DNA of 64,000 bases from Pseudomonadota bacterium (GCA_021804785.1 JAJZGY010000001.1:62001-126000), one strand, 5' to 3'; positions 52,412 to 62,765 are shown, numbered from the stretch's first letter. Notes: generated from the letters alone by a model not told the origin. Made by a program: numbers and translations.

Positions 52412-53344
52412 ATGGCCTCCGAAAATCCCATTATCATCAAACGCATAAAGAAGGGTGCCCATGGCGGACACCATGGTGGCGCTTGGAAAGTTGCCTACGC
52501 CGATTTTGTGACGGCGATGATGGCGTTCTTTCTGCTCATGTGGTTGATCAACACCACCACTCCGGAACAAAAACGGGGTATCGCCGATTACTTTGCAGCC
52601 CAGAGCATATCCCAGAGCACAAGCGGGGCCGGTGGCGTCCTCGGAGGAACTGTTCTTGGACCGGTTGGTGGCAAGGCCGGCGGCACCATGTCAGTGGTCC
52701 AAAATCAGAATCCGACCGTGCATAATACAGAGCATGCCCAAGCCCGCTCTCACTTACGGGGCGGAGCTACACAGGCCCAAGGTCAGGACCCAGCATCCCA
52801 AAGCCATAGTGCGGACCATCTTCAGCCAGCGCTCCCCTCGGCGCAGGATGGAGCCTTTGCGAGCGCCGCCGAAGCTATTCATCAGGCGATGCAGACTATG
52901 CCTGACATCGCCAAGCTCTCGCGCCAGGTTATAGTCGATCAGACACCCAAGGGGCTGCGGATCCAGCTTGTCGATCAGGACGGCCAGCCCATGTTTCGGG
53001 CCGGTTCTGCAACGCCAATGCCCTATACAGTCAAATTGCTCAGAGCCATTGCCAAGGTCATTGCAGCCCTGCCCAATCGTGTTGCAATCAGCGGCCATAC
53101 TGATGGGCGCAATATTGACGGACCCAATGGTATGACCAATTGGGAATTGTCGGCTGACCGGGCCAACGCTGCCCGGGCAATTCTGACCCAAAGCGGCATC
53201 CCCAATGACCAAGTATATGAAGTCGCTGGTAAAGCGGGGTCAGAGCCCCTGTTACCGGAAGATCCCGATGCCCCGGCCAATAGACGCATTTCTATTGTGG
53301 TCATGCGGGGTTCACCACCTGCCCCCCCCCATATCCACCCCTAA
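52412..53344 (+). CDS. motB: Flagellar motor stator protein MotB
   Basis: 310 residues. The N-terminal plug/TM helix has the invariant Asp: WKVAYADFVTAMMAFFLLMWLINTT, followed by EQKRGIADYFAAQS. A C-terminal OmpA-like peptidoglycan-binding domain follows: VAISGHTDGRNIDGPNGMTNWELSADRANAARAIL and VYEVAGKAGSEPLLPEDPDAPANRRI. Between them lies a Gln/His-rich linker. It anchors the MotA/B stator ring to the cell wall. No motA or other flagellar gene is in the window, so it is an orphan here, though the cell is probably motile. Confidence 0.95.
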   Translation: MASENPIIIKRIKKGAHGGHHGGAWKVAYADFVTAMMAFFLLMWLINTTTPEQKRGIADYFAAQSISQSTSGAGGVLGGTVLGPVGGKAGGTMSVVQNQNPTVHNTEHAQARSHLRGGATQAQGQDPASQSHSADHLQPALPSAQDGAFASAAEAIHQAMQTMPDIAKLSRQVIVDQTPKGLRIQLVDQDGQPMFRAGSATPMPYTVKLLRAIAKVIAALPNRVAISGHTDGRNIDGPNGMTNWELSADRANAARAILTQSGIPNDQVYEVAGKAGSEPLLPEDPDAPANRRISIVVMRGSPPAPPHIHP

Positions 53345-53448
53345 TTCTGTAGTCAGAACCCTGCCGAGCGGGCAAAGCCTATGGCGTAAACCCATTAGGT
53401 CTTGCCATACTCTGGCCTGGCAATAGCCGTGTTTGCGGACGGGACCCC

Positions 53449-54186
53449 TTGAACGAACAGCGCAGCAACCGCTTACCGCAGTTTTTTCTGACCCCAGGCG
53501 GCCCCTGCCCCTATTTGCCAGGCCGGGTCGAACGAAAGGTATTCGCCCGGCTTTCCGGCAGCCTTGCTCGCCCTCTCAACGATGCCCTCACCCACTCCGG
53601 GTTTCGTCGCAGTCAGATGATCGCCTACCGTCCTGCCTGTGATGGTTGTAACGCCTGCATCTCCGTACGTATCCCTGTCGCGGAATTTGACGTGTCGCGC
53701 AGTCAGAAGCGCATTCTCAAGCACAACCAGGATCTGCTGCGCCAGGAAGTGCCCGCGCAAGCCACGCGGGAACAATTTGCACTACTTCGCACCTACCTCG
53801 ATGCCCGGCACGCGGGAGGGGGCATGAGTGATATGGGTCTCTTCGATTACGTAGCAATGGTAGAGGAATCTCCCGTTCAGACCCACATCGTCGAATATCG
53901 CCGGATGCGTGCCGACGGTACTCCCGGGATGCTGATGGGATGCGCGCTCAGCGATGTCCTCGCCGATGGGTTGTCGATGGTCTATAGCTTCTACCATCCT
54001 GGCGAGACCGCGCGCAGCCTTGGAACACAGATGATCCTTGATCATATAGCCTCAGCGCGGGCACGTGGACTCGCTTACGTGTACCTCGGCTACTGGGTTC
54101 GCGGCAGCAACAAGATGGATTACAAAGCGCGCTTCAAACCGCTGGAGGCGCTTGGCCCAGAGGGATGGGTAGCCCTTCAGCTTTAG
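53449..54186 (+). CDS. bpt: Aspartate/glutamate leucyltransferase (N-end rule)
   Basis: 245 residues. Transfers leucine to proteins with N-terminal Asp or Glu, marking them for ClpAP degradation. N-terminal zinc-binding-like CNACISVRIPVAEF and YRPACDGC, then GGGMSDMGLFDYVAMVEESPVQTHIVEYR and the acetyltransferase-like fold LSMVYSFYHPGETARSLGTQMILDHIASARARGLAYVYLGYWVRGSNKMDYKARFKPLE. Starts with TTG at 53449. It converges on metG. Confidence 0.95.
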   Translation: MNEQRSNRLPQFFLTPGGPCPYLPGRVERKVFARLSGSLARPLNDALTHSGFRRSQMIAYRPACDGCNACISVRIPVAEFDVSRSQKRILKHNQDLLRQEVPAQATREQFALLRTYLDARHAGGGMSDMGLFDYVAMVEESPVQTHIVEYRRMRADGTPGMLMGCALSDVLADGLSMVYSFYHPGETARSLGTQMILDHIASARARGLAYVYLGYWVRGSNKMDYKARFKPLEALGPEGWVALQL

Positions 54187-54232
54187 CTGGCGGGCAGAAG
54201 CACAGGGTCCGGCAACCGGAGCAGCGGTGGCG

Positions 54233-55939
54233 TTATTCTCCGCCAAATCGCGCCTTCCACGCTTCGATCTGTTCGTCGCCAATTTTGGAAAATAGCACTT
54301 CGGGAACTGTAACCTTAAGACCCGGCTCAAGCTGGTTAAGCGCTTGTCCCATGTCACCATCGGGCCATGGGATCACCTCGGGAGAAGGCTGAATGGCATT
54401 ATGAATGATGCGCGCTGCATTTGGGATAAATGGCCATGCGTAATGCGCAAAAATGTGAACAAGATTCAGTCCCATGCGCACTGCTGCCGCGGCACGCGCG
54501 CGATCATGCTTTATATGTGTCCAGGGTGCAGCTTTCGTAAGGTACTCGTTACCAGCCACCCAAATGGCACGTAACTCGGCTGTCGCCTTACGAAATTCCA
54601 TCGCCTCCAAATAATTAGTATACTGATTAACTCGGACACTGAGTTCCTCTGCCACCGCGTGCTCGTCAGCACCATAGACGCCCTCATCCGGCACCCTGCC
54701 ATCGAAGCGGGCATGGGTGAACTTGAGGATCCGATTGACAAAGTTTCCTAATACATCAGCGAGATCCTTATTTACGACCGACGCAAAATGCTCCCAGGTA
54801 AAATTCGAATCTGCACCTTCCGGTGCATTAGCCATAAGATAGTAGCGCCAGTAGTCAGCGGGTAGTATTTCCAAAGCAGCGTCCATGAATACGCCACGTT
54901 TGGCCGACGTGGAGAACTTTCCACCATAATAGTTCAGCCAGTTGAAGCCCTTGATCTGATCTGCCAATTTCCAAGGCTGTTCGGAACCCATTATGGTGAC
55001 GGGGAATCCTACTGTGTGAAATGGTACGTTGTCCTTGCCCATGAATTGTACATATCTTACATCCTGGGCAGCCGCGCCAAACCACCAATCCTTCCAACGT
55101 CGATTGCTGGAAGCATTGGCCCATTCATGAGTCGCGCCGATATACTCAATCGGAGCATCAAACCATACATAGAACACTTTGCCGGACAGCTTTCCCTCGG
55201 CAATATCCTCTGGGACCGGAACACCCCATTGTAGGTCTCGAGTGATCCCTCGATCCTGAAGTCCTTCATCTAGCCACTTTCTTGCAATGGATAAAACCAG
55301 CGGTGACCAATCCAACGCGTGCGTGTCAATCCACTCCCGCAAGCGCGACACAAATGCTGACTGACGTAAAAACAGGTGCGCACTGTCACGTATCTCAATT
55401 TCAGCAGAACCCGACAAGGCGGAGCGCGGGCTTATCAGATCTGTAGGATCAAGCACACGCGTACAATTTTCACATTGATCGCCGCGTGCACGCTCATAAC
55501 CGCAGTGAGGGCAAGTTCCGATAACATAACGATCAGGTAAAAAACGCTTATCCGCGTGAGAATAGACTTGACGGGTGGTACGCACCTCCAAATAGCCATT
55601 ACGCCACAGCGCCCGCGCAAATTCCTGGGTAAGCGTCCGATTTTCTTCACTCGATGAACGACCAAACCAGTCCCATGAAAATCCAAATCCTTCGCCCAGC
55701 CGCTTTTGAATTTCATGTTGCTCAGCACAATATGTTGCCACTTCCTGGCCAGCTTCCAACGCGGCGAGTTCCGCCGGAGTCCCGTGCTCGTCCGTCGCAC
55801 AAACAAAGAGGGTGTCATGCCCAAGGGAGCGTTGGAAACGAGCATAAACATCGGCGGGCAACATCGATCCGACGAGGTTGCCTAAATGCTTGACGCCATT
55901 AATATAGGGAAGTGCGCTAGTGATAAGAATTCGTCTCAT
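54233..55939 (-). CDS. metG: Methionyl-tRNA synthetase
   Basis: 568 residues from the ATG at 55939 (the track start at 55951 is a TTG). Class I synthetase with HLGN as HIGH motif ([12 protein letters not shown]) and KFSTS as KMSKS motif ([18 protein letters not shown]). A zinc-binding knuckle [19 protein letters not shown] is intact, as in the MetG1 type. The anticodon-binding domain follows ([53 protein letters not shown]). It lacks the C-terminal Trbp111-like tRNA domain of E. coli MetG. Confidence 0.95.
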   Translation of the reverse strand: MRRILITSALPYINGVKHLGNLVGSMLPADVYARFQRSLGHDTLFVCATDEHGTPAELAALEAGQEVATYCAEQHEIQKRLGEGFGFSWDWFGRSSSEENRTLTQEFARALWRNGYLEVRTTRQVYSHADKRFLPDRYVIGTCPHCGYERARGDQCENCTRVLDPTDLISPRSALSGSAEIEIRDSAHLFLRQSAFVSRLREWIDTHALDWSPLVLSIARKWLDEGLQDRGITRDLQWGVPVPEDIAEGKLSGKVFYVWFDAPIEYIGATHEWANASSNRRWKDWWFGAAAQDVRYVQFMGKDNVPFHTVGFPVTIMGSEQPWKLADQIKGFNWLNYYGGKFSTSAKRGVFMDAALEILPADYWRYYLMANAPEGADSNFTWEHFASVVNKDLADVLGNFVNRILKFTHARFDGRVPDEGVYGADEHAVAEELSVRVNQYTNYLEAMEFRKATAELRAIWVAGNEYLTKAAPWTHIKHDRARAAAAVRMGLNLVHIFAHYAWPFIPNAARIIHNAIQPSPEVIPWPDGDMGQALNQLEPGLKVTVPEVLFSKIGDEQIEAWKARFGGE

Positions 55940-56017
55940 GTCTGCCGTCAAATTGAAAGGAACACCTTAAGATTACCGGCTCAGGAGCGCCGCTCCAAGC
56001 AGATCGCGGGATACCCC

Positions 56018-56404
56018 CTAAAGTCCGGCGACTACCGTGTGCGACAGAAAAGCCACAAGTGCAAATCCCAAGATTACAAGGAGCCCTGCCAGCGCCAGAT
56101 CCAGTCGAGCTCCTCCGGGGACCTCCTCCGCACTCTCGATCGCCTGCCTTAATCGCAAGAAGCGGATGGCTGCCAGTGCCACGATCAGCACGCCTGCCGC
56201 CGTCACTGCCACGCCCGCGACGCCACCCAATCCGCTGTTAGACAGGGGTGCTTGCCGGTATCCCCTCAGGCTAATTTGAGCGAGACTGAGGAAAACATTG
56301 AACTTAGCGATCAGAAAGCCGAATGCCATAATCGCTATTGCCGTCCGTACCCAAGCCAGAAAAGTCCGCTCATTTGCGGCGTGATCAGAGAAGTTTCGGA
56401 TCAT
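56018..56404 (-). CDS. DUF202 (YidH-like) membrane protein
   Basis: 128 residues with three membrane helices and the DUF202 signature [33 protein letters not shown]; the second and third helices are [19 protein letters not shown] and [20 protein letters not shown]. Function is unknown. The ATG at 56404 matches the family start; the ORF opens further upstream at 56479. Confidence 0.85.
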   Translation of the reverse strand: MIRNFSDHAANERTFLAWVRTAIAIMAFGFLIAKFNVFLSLAQISLRGYRQAPLSNSGLGGVAGVAVTAAGVLIVALAAIRFLRLRQAIESAEEVPGGARLDLALAGLLVILGFALVAFLSHTVVAGL

Positions 56405-56632
56405 AGGTTTGGTCTCGCCTTTGACGGATCTTGGGGACACGGACTTACGTCGACCGCCACTTCTGTGACCAAGGCCCAACCCCCAATTTTGGCAGGCAAG
56501 ACGTTATTACCATGGACACAAGACGATACCAGGGAGATTTGTTGCATTGACGGTTGACGGGGAAGGTCGGCAACGTCATTTTCCCCACACCAGCCAATGC
56601 CCCCGTGTCCACGGCAAAACCTTGGGCAGATC

Positions 56633-56708
<76 letters not shown>

Positions 56709-56981
56709 TTACCTGGCGTTGTTGCCCCCTGTCACAAGGGTACCTAAGTCCGAGTGCACTCATCCACCAAGCGCAACAATGCGGATCAAGTCTGTTCATT
56801 TATGACTTCCCAAGGTAACTTCATCCCATAAGTCAGATCAAGCTTATCGCTCATTTAATTGGGTAATCGGCTAATCCGCGGCGGAGACTTTGGTTGCAGA
56901 GTAGTATCATTTCTGCCCTCGTGATCGACCGCTTCCAACAAAATAAACGGCACTTCTAGCCTGCGTGATATCGTAGACGAA

Positions 56982-57134
56982 TTGACGCCACAAGCTGACG
57001 ATCCGAGGCTGTACGCCCACCTCCTCGGCGATCGCACGCGTGCTCAAGCTGTCAGCTGCCAAAAGCACAATCCGAGCCCGCTTCAGATCACGCTGTATCG
57101 TCCGTGGTGAACGGCACCGAGCCTCCAGCTCCCT
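56982..57134 (-). pseudogene. IS630-family transposase relic (N-terminal HTH only)
   Basis: In the minus-strand ORF 56907-57179 the segment RELEARCRSPRTIQRDLKRARIVLLAADSLSTRAIAEEVGVQPRIVSLWRQ is clearly the N-terminal helix-turn-helix of an IS630-type transposase. After LWRQ the protein has no similarity and no catalytic DDE domain follows, so the remnant covers only about 50 residues. No inverted repeats are evident. It marks an old insertion next to the tRNA. Confidence 0.75.
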
Positions 57135-57253
57135 GCAGTCTCCACGGAAAAGTCGAACTTCTCTTGCTTCAAGTATCACCCTTATCTTGAATCACGGATC
57201 ACACTTTGTGAAAAGTTGGTACTAGTATAAAGCCGATCGATGCAAGGAAACCC

Positions 57254-57451
57254 ATGCGGCGCTACTATGCGCGCGAAGGGTTTTCTTATTATTCTGTGTC
57301 CGGTCGAGTACCCCACTCGGCGATGTCTAAAGTTATTGACTTTCAGACCTTGGTCCTGGGCCGGACGAGTGACTGGTCTAACGAGACTGCCTTTCGTCGG
57401 CAACTGCAGCAACATGCACTTTGGATTGCGCAACCACCACAGTTGAAATAA
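57254..57451 (+). CDS. Possible small hypothetical protein
   Basis: 65 codons starting ATG with AAGGAA four bases upstream; begins MRRYYAREGFSYYSVSGRV and has an RRQLQQHALWIAQPP end. It is not recognised. It could be genuine or part of old mobile DNA, since it lies beside the IS630 relic. Confidence 0.35.
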   Translation: MRRYYAREGFSYYSVSGRVPHSAMSKVIDFQTLVLGRTSDWSNETAFRRQLQQHALWIAQPPQLK

Positions 57452-57459
57452 ATATCAAC

Positions 57460-59337
57460 TCATAAGCGAGCGGCGAGTTCGGCGGGATCTGGCGTAACAT
57501 TCGCCGCCGCCGGAGGCGGCAGAGCTTTAAATGTACTAGCGGCCGCCTGTGCGGCCGCCACGTCCGCAGAACTCATGTGGGCTGCAAGCATATCAAGGCG
57601 GGCTTTCGACTGTGCATCGCCTTGGGCCGCTGCGATGGAGTACCACATGAATGCATTTTTAAGGCTCGGGGCCACACCAGAGCCTCGTTCAAAGAGCACA
57701 GCAAGGTTAAACTGTGCATCAACAACACCATACTGAGCCGCGGCCACAAACCATTTGGCTGCTGAGGTGAGGTCAGGTGTACCACCCCAACCTTCAGAGT
57801 ATCCTACGCCCAACCTATACATCGCCTTAGCGTTGCCGGCAGCAGCAGCCTTTGCGTACCATTGTTGCGCCAGAGCAAAATTTTGCGGCAGTCCCAGACC
57901 GCGTTCATAGAGTGTCCCCAGCCAATAATCGGCTACCGGCTGATTTTGCAGCGCAGCCTGCCGTAGCCAATAAGCTGCGCCGGGAATATCCGTCGCAGTG
58001 CCGTCACCGTTTAGCAATTTGAGGCCAACGACAAGTTCGGCATTTGCGCTCCCCGCCTTGGCCATGGCCACTATGCGGGCATCCACGGTCGTGCGCATCG
58101 GAACAGTGGTCACTTGCGATGCTGGGCCGAATCCTGGGGGGAGGAGATGCAAATCTATCAGTGCGCCAACAGCACCTATCGCCAGCAAAACTGTCAAAGA
58201 AAGTGCAACCACCCATTGCTTTCGCGGCAACCAGAGAGTGCGTCGTCCCGCGGTCTGCTTGGATTGACGACTCTTTGTCGAACGATCATGGCGAGCTGCG
58301 ATCGAGGAGGCCCCCTGGGTATGCGCCTCCTGTGAATTGAGCGACTGCGCCCCTTGGTCTTCAGCAGCGTTGGGTATTCTAGCTGTTCGCGCCAGCCAGT
58401 TTTCTACCGCGCTAATTCGACCCGTCAGTTCTTTGACATACATGCGAAGGTCTGCGACCACCAGCGCATGCTGCTCGTTGCGTTCCAAAAGTGAGCGATG
58501 GGAGGTTCCCAGGGCCTCGGCCATCTGGTTCGTCAGCCGACCCTGTTCTTCCTCGAGTTTTGCTCGTGTTTCTTCAGATTCTTGAACGAGGCGATCAATC
58601 CGTCCCTCTACAACGGTCAACCCTCTCTCGAGGCTGTCCAGACGTCGAACCAGTTCCACATGCACAGTTCCACGCTCTAGCCGATGGATGCGAGACTGAA
58701 GATGTACGATGCTCTGTTCAATATCCTGCGGATCCACCCTACCGGCTTTCTCTGTGCTGCCCTGCCAATCACCCCTTGGTTCCATCTCACGTAGACGCAC
58801 CTCCCCGAGTGCTGAAACGGACGCCTCCCCTTCCTGCACGATCTCCTCGGGAAATGCATCAGGAATGGGCTCGGGGTTGGAGCTGGGATCGGCAAGAAAC
58901 TCGTCCGCCGATTGACGTACGACGCCGAGCGCCTGTTCCAGTTCCACGAGAGATTGCGGCCCACGGGGCGAAGAAGCAGGGGGCTTAGAAAACGTCAGGG
59001 CATCGAAATTCGACCCTGAGATTGGCATAGAAGCACTCGGCTGCTGATCTTTTGCGTCCAGAGTAGGTCCGGTCCCCTTGCCAGTACCGTCGCGCATGAC
59101 CTCGGCGATGGTCTCCAGATCATCGGCAACCAGGGCAAGATGCAGATCGTCCTTTGTCACAAAATAGGTGTAGACGACAGTGGCGGCGAAGCCCGCTTCA
59201 GCCGCTACCCGGCCCAGGGTTACCGCATCGATACCTTCACGCGCGGACAGCCGCCGGGCCGCCGCCAGGATCGCCTGCCGGGTGTTATCCTTTTTCCAAT
59301 GATCGACGTCTTTTGGGTCTGCGCTGAGTTCGGACAT
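57460..59337 (-). CDS. TetR-HTH / coiled-coil / TM / Sel1-repeat fusion protein
   Basis: 625 residues from ATG 59337, behind GGTGG; the ORF opens at 59349. By ORF-track numbering: residues 22-69 are a TetR-type HTH (TRQAILAAARRLSAREGIDAVTLGRVAAEAGFAATVVYTYFVTKDDLHLALV); 90-205 are disordered, acidic and Pro-rich; 206-320 form a coiled-coil; 355-378 are basic; 379-401 form a single membrane helix; 433-585 hold about four Sel1 repeats (AAYWLRQAALQNQPVADYWLGTLYERGLGLPQN..., LAQQWYAKAAAAGNAKAMYRLGVGYSEG). Topology places the DNA-binding head in the cytosol and the repeats in the periplasm. The C-half resembles PodJ-type polarity factors. The HTH lacks the usual TetR ligand domain. Function unknown. 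Confidence 0.85.
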   Translation of the reverse strand: MSELSADPKDVDHWKKDNTRQAILAAARRLSAREGIDAVTLGRVAAEAGFAATVVYTYFVTKDDLHLALVADDLETIAEVMRDGTGKGTGPTLDAKDQQPSASMPISGSNFDALTFSKPPASSPRGPQSLVELEQALGVVRQSADEFLADPSSNPEPIPDAFPEEIVQEGEASVSALGEVRLREMEPRGDWQGSTEKAGRVDPQDIEQSIVHLQSRIHRLERGTVHVELVRRLDSLERGLTVVEGRIDRLVQESEETRAKLEEEQGRLTNQMAEALGTSHRSLLERNEQHALVVADLRMYVKELTGRISAVENWLARTARIPNAAEDQGAQSLNSQEAHTQGASSIAARHDRSTKSRQSKQTAGRRTLWLPRKQWVVALSLTVLLAIGAVGALIDLHLLPPGFGPASQVTTVPMRTTVDARIVAMAKAGSANAELVVGLKLLNGDGTATDIPGAAYWLRQAALQNQPVADYWLGTLYERGLGLPQNFALAQQWYAKAAAAGNAKAMYRLGVGYSEGWGGTPDLTSAAKWFVAAAQYGVVDAQFNLAVLFERGSGVAPSLKNAFMWYSIAAAQGDAQSKARLDMLAAHMSSADVAAAQAAASTFKALPPPAAANVTPDPAELAARL

Positions 59338-59629
59338 GGCAACCACCATAGATGATTCTCGGTGTTAACACGCCGCTAATCGCCTAAAAGAGATATACCC
59401 TCAACCGCTTAAGATGAAGTTAGACCAATAATCAGTTTTTAAATTGTTTTGTCAGAGTGCACCGATAAACCATCTAGAAAGCTGAATTTCCCTTTGTAAT
59501 CTCGGGTATTGAAGAGACAAAGCAGTTCCAGCATACCTTACGTACGCACCGGTCTGAACGAGCTTCAAACCTCGTCCTCGTTTTGTCCCCAGCAAGCCCT
59601 AGGTGCTGTCCCAAATCCTGAGCTTAGTA

Positions 59630-60853
59630 TCATGTTTGGCTGGCATTGGGCGGGGCTTCAGAGATTTGTCGCCCCAACGCCTCTACGATCGGAATAGCGT
59701 CGTCGGACAGCGGCATCATTTTTCTTTTGCGCGCAAAAGCCTGTTCAATATAGGGCGCAAGCTCTTCATCCTTTTGCAGCAATCTCGCCGCTTCATTCTC
59801 CTTGAATTCAGGCATGACCTCTGACGCAAAAAGTTCCAATGCTTCACAGATATGCTCATGGCGATTGCGCCCGCCTTGCTGGATGAATGCGACCTGATCA
59901 ACGCCGGATTCTGCAAATTTGCGCAGATGGGTGCGCATCACCTCAGGCGTGCCAATACCACGCGCTCCTGCGTTTTCAGGTAGCCTATCCTTGACCTGCT
60001 CGAATGCCTTCCAGATATCGGTGCGCCCAGGCTGGTGTTGTCCAAAAATATAATGATGTCCAAGAGCGTAGCCAAAGAAATTGAAGCCATCAATACCGCG
60101 GCGCACAGCTTCATCGTGGCTATGATGCACTGAAAAACCCGTCACCATACATACATTCGCATTTACCGCATGGCCGATCGGGACGCATTCCTCTTTAAGG
60201 ATGCGATAGTAGTCATCTACCCATTGACGTGCTTCAGCCGGATCAACAAAGGCAAAGGTTAGGGCCCCGATACCAAATCGTGCAGCCATCTTGATAGTCT
60301 CGCGGTTAGAACAAGCTACCCATACCGGTGGGTGAGGCCGCTGCACGGGTTTGGGAACAATGTTGCGACAGGGCATCTCGAAAAATTCGCCCTTGAAGCC
60401 GGGATAGGGGGCCATAGCAAGCATATTCAAGCACTGCTCGGTAGCCTCGCGCCACATCGCACGCTTTTTGTCTACAGGCACACGATAACCAGCCAATTCC
60501 AGTGCTGCCGATGATTCTCCTGTTCCGAATTCCACGCGACCACCAGACACCAAGTCGAGTGTCGCTATACGCTCGGCGACCCTGGCTGGATGATTATAGC
60601 CAGGAGGCATAAGCACGATGCCGTGCCCTAGACGGATGGTCTTGGTGCGCTGCGAGCAGGCTGCTAGAAACACCTCGGGCGCAGATGAATGAGAGTATTC
60701 CTCAAGAAAATGGTGTTCGACCTCCCACGCGTGATCGATACCCAGCCGGTCGGCCAGCTCTACCTGATCAAGCGCGTCCTGAAACAGTTTCAGCTCCGCG
60801 CCCTCTACCCACGGGCGCGGCAGCTGGTGTTCATAGAAAATGCCGAACCTCAC
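59630..60853 (-). CDS. LLM-class flavin-dependent monooxygenase
   Basis: 407-residue luciferase-like TIM-barrel enzyme. Family segments: MRFGIFYEHQLPRPWVEG, GIDHAWEVEHHFLEEYSHSSAPEVFLAACSQRTKTIRLGHGIVLMPPGYNHPARVAERIATLDLVSGGRVEFGTGESSA and PPVWVACSNRETIKMAARFGIGALTFAF. It uses reduced FMN and oxygen (or F420 in some subfamilies) on an unknown substrate, probably a xenobiotic. Starts with GTG, overlapping the SDR stop by four bases (GTGA). Confidence 0.9.
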   Translation of the reverse strand: MRFGIFYEHQLPRPWVEGAELKLFQDALDQVELADRLGIDHAWEVEHHFLEEYSHSSAPEVFLAACSQRTKTIRLGHGIVLMPPGYNHPARVAERIATLDLVSGGRVEFGTGESSAALELAGYRVPVDKKRAMWREATEQCLNMLAMAPYPGFKGEFFEMPCRNIVPKPVQRPHPPVWVACSNRETIKMAARFGIGALTFAFVDPAEARQWVDDYYRILKEECVPIGHAVNANVCMVTGFSVHHSHDEAVRRGIDGFNFFGYALGHHYIFGQHQPGRTDIWKAFEQVKDRLPENAGARGIGTPEVMRTHLRKFAESGVDQVAFIQQGGRNRHEHICEALELFASEVMPEFKENEAARLLQKDEELAPYIEQAFARKRKMMPLSDDAIPIVEALGRQISEAPPNASQT

Positions 60854-61743
60854 TTACGATCACCGGCCTGCACCGTTGGTATGGGCGCCCAACTTTTTAC
60901 CGCTGCCAATGCAGGACTACGTTCGGCCTGATCAAACGCCGACATAATCGCTGAAAACCTCGCAGCCAAAATCTCGCGCATACCCGGGTGGGTAAAGATG
61001 TAGAGCTCCCCCCCTCTCACAGCTTCAAGGACTCGCGCGCCTACCACGTCCGGATCGATTCCGGAGAGCACGGCCTGAGCGGATTCACTGCTGCCCTGCC
61101 CTAAGGCATCAACTTCGCCCGAGCCACCGTATTGCTTTTGACGAGCCCGTCCACTCTCATGAATTCGGGTACGCACAAAGCCAGGACACAGCACGGATAC
61201 ACCGATATTTTCCGGCGCAAGCTGCTGGGACCATCCTTCACTCATTGCGACAACCGCAAATTTTGTAGCGCAATAAGGTTCCATACCCGGCGGACTAACC
61301 ATGCCGGCCATAGATGCCGTATTGATGAAGTGCCCACCTTCCTTGTGGTTGCGTATGTGGGGCAGAAATACCTTCATCCCATGGACAACGCCCTTCAGAT
61401 TGACATCAATGATCCAATTCCAGTCTGAGTCACTGACACTGCTGATTTCACCGCCAACAGCCACTCCGGCATTGTTGCACACGACATGAACCTTACCGAA
61501 CACTGCTAAGGTCTGCGCCGCAGCCGCAGCTAGGCTATCGTGGTCGACGACATCACAGCTGACCGCATGGGTCCGGATTTGCTCCTTCGACAGGGTATGG
61601 GCAGCCTCCTCTGCGGCAGAACGATCGATGTCGGCTAGCACCACATTCATGCCTGCCCGTCCGAAACTTCTGGCCATAGCCAAACCGATGCCACTTCCGC
61701 CACCGGTAACAAATGCTGTCTTCCCATGAAATTCTTCAATCAT
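60850..61743 (-). CDS. Short-chain dehydrogenase/reductase
   Basis: 297 residues. Rossmann cofactor motif TGGGSGIGLAMARSFG and NNAGVAVGGEI; active-site Ser in NTASMAGMVSPPGMEPYCATK with the Tyr-x3-Lys pair (YCATK). The aspartate in VVLADIDRS suggests NAD preference. The ORF opens at 61896, but GGGAAGG seven bases before the ATG at 61743 fixes the start. Coupled with the LLM enzyme, it is likely part of a degradation pathway. Its substrate is not evident. Confidence 0.92.
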   Translation of the reverse strand: MIEEFHGKTAFVTGGGSGIGLAMARSFGRAGMNVVLADIDRSAAEEAAHTLSKEQIRTHAVSCDVVDHDSLAAAAAQTLAVFGKVHVVCNNAGVAVGGEISSVSDSDWNWIIDVNLKGVVHGMKVFLPHIRNHKEGGHFINTASMAGMVSPPGMEPYCATKFAVVAMSEGWSQQLAPENIGVSVLCPGFVRTRIHESGRARQKQYGGSGEVDALGQGSSESAQAVLSGIDPDVVGARVLEAVRGGELYIFTHPGMREILAARFSAIMSAFDQAERSPALAAVKSWAPIPTVQAGDRK

Positions 61744-62099
61744 CGGGCCTTCCCTCACTGTGTTATAATTAAGAGCTTGTCGTGCGACTGCGACGAGCCG
61801 GGTGGATCGGCGCTGAGAATTTGTCAGTTTTCGGTCTCTGTCAATCATGCTGGGAGGACGGGGAATCATTAGATTAATGCCTATAAAGGCCGCCAAGCCT
61901 TAGATGGGCTGAGCCATCACTTTCGCCGATCTGCCTACCAGGCGTCGGCCACGAGCGCCTCTATCCCGTGCACCCACCGTATGGCACTAAGCTACCATAC
62001 GCGCTTTCCAAATCGCACAGACAGATCGCCTCAGTGCTGGGGCATGCCCCTTTCACCGCGATTGACGCTACTTAACCTAACAAGCCAAACTTTTAAGCT
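61744..62099. promoter_or_regulatory. Intergenic region between SDR/LLM operon and TetR gene
   Basis: About 350 bases, no gene recognised (61981-62193 and similar ORFs look like shadows). It should contain the promoter for the SDR-LLM operon on the minus strand; no -10/-35 pair is clear. A TetR operator is expected here but I could not pick a palindrome with confidence. Confidence 0.35.
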
Positions 62100-62753
62100 T
62101 TATGGTTCCAGCGCACGCACAAGAAACCTTGCAAGATTATCAACGACCTCTGAGCGCGACCTACCTGCGCGCCACCCCTCGCTTGACGCCTGATGCACAG
62201 CACCAAGAATGGCCTGCCCGACGATGTGGGAATTATACCCCTTGGCCATGCGCCCTTCACCAACATTTTCGCGCACAAATTCTGCCCAGTCGTTACCCCA
62301 GCGTTGCAACAACGGTGTCGAAGGGTCCCCCTCAGCGTCGATGACTGCCTCGTCAGTCATCGCCGCATTAAGTACGCCTGGGTGACTCTCTGAATAATCG
62401 TAGATCGCATTGAGCAGACTCTCGATTAGAGAACGCAACGAGGAGGTAGCCGGTGTGCGCTCACGTACGTAGCTATCAAGTTCCGTCCGCGCGTCCTCAA
62501 CAAAGGCAAGGAAGCAGGCCCGCTTGTCCGGAAAGTGCAAATAAAATGTCCCGTGACCAACTCCAGCTTCGCGAGCAATATCTTGAGGCCGGGTGGCATG
62601 ATAGCCACGCTCGACAAAGAGCTTACGCGCCGCAAGTCGCAATTTTGCGAGACTTTCAGGCTTGCGACGAGTTGCCCGCGGATTGTCAGCCTTCGCTGGC
62701 TTCACGGCATCACGACTAGACATTGCCGCGGTCTTCTCCACTGCTCTGGCCAC
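62100..62753 (-). CDS. TetR-family regulator of the catabolic cluster
   Basis: 217 residues. HTH: KLRLAARKLFVERGYHATRPQDIAREAGVGHGTFYLHFPDKRACFLAFVEDARTELD, preceded by a Lys/Arg-rich tail of about 35 residues. The ligand domain is not specific enough to name a signal. The start is GTG at 62753 (AAAGG overlapping) or ATG at 62723. It is 12 bases after the molybdopterin-subunit stop and so likely shares its transcript. Confidence 0.85.
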   Translation of the reverse strand: MARAVEKTAAMSSRDAVKPAKADNPRATRRKPESLAKLRLAARKLFVERGYHATRPQDIAREAGVGHGTFYLHFPDKRACFLAFVEDARTELDSYVRERTPATSSLRSLIESLLNAIYDYSESHPGVLNAAMTDEAVIDAEGDPSTPLLQRWGNDWAEFVRENVGEGRMAKGYNSHIVGQAILGAVHQASSEGWRAGRSRSEVVDNLARFLVRALEP

Positions 62754-62765
62754 CTTTAAATAAAA

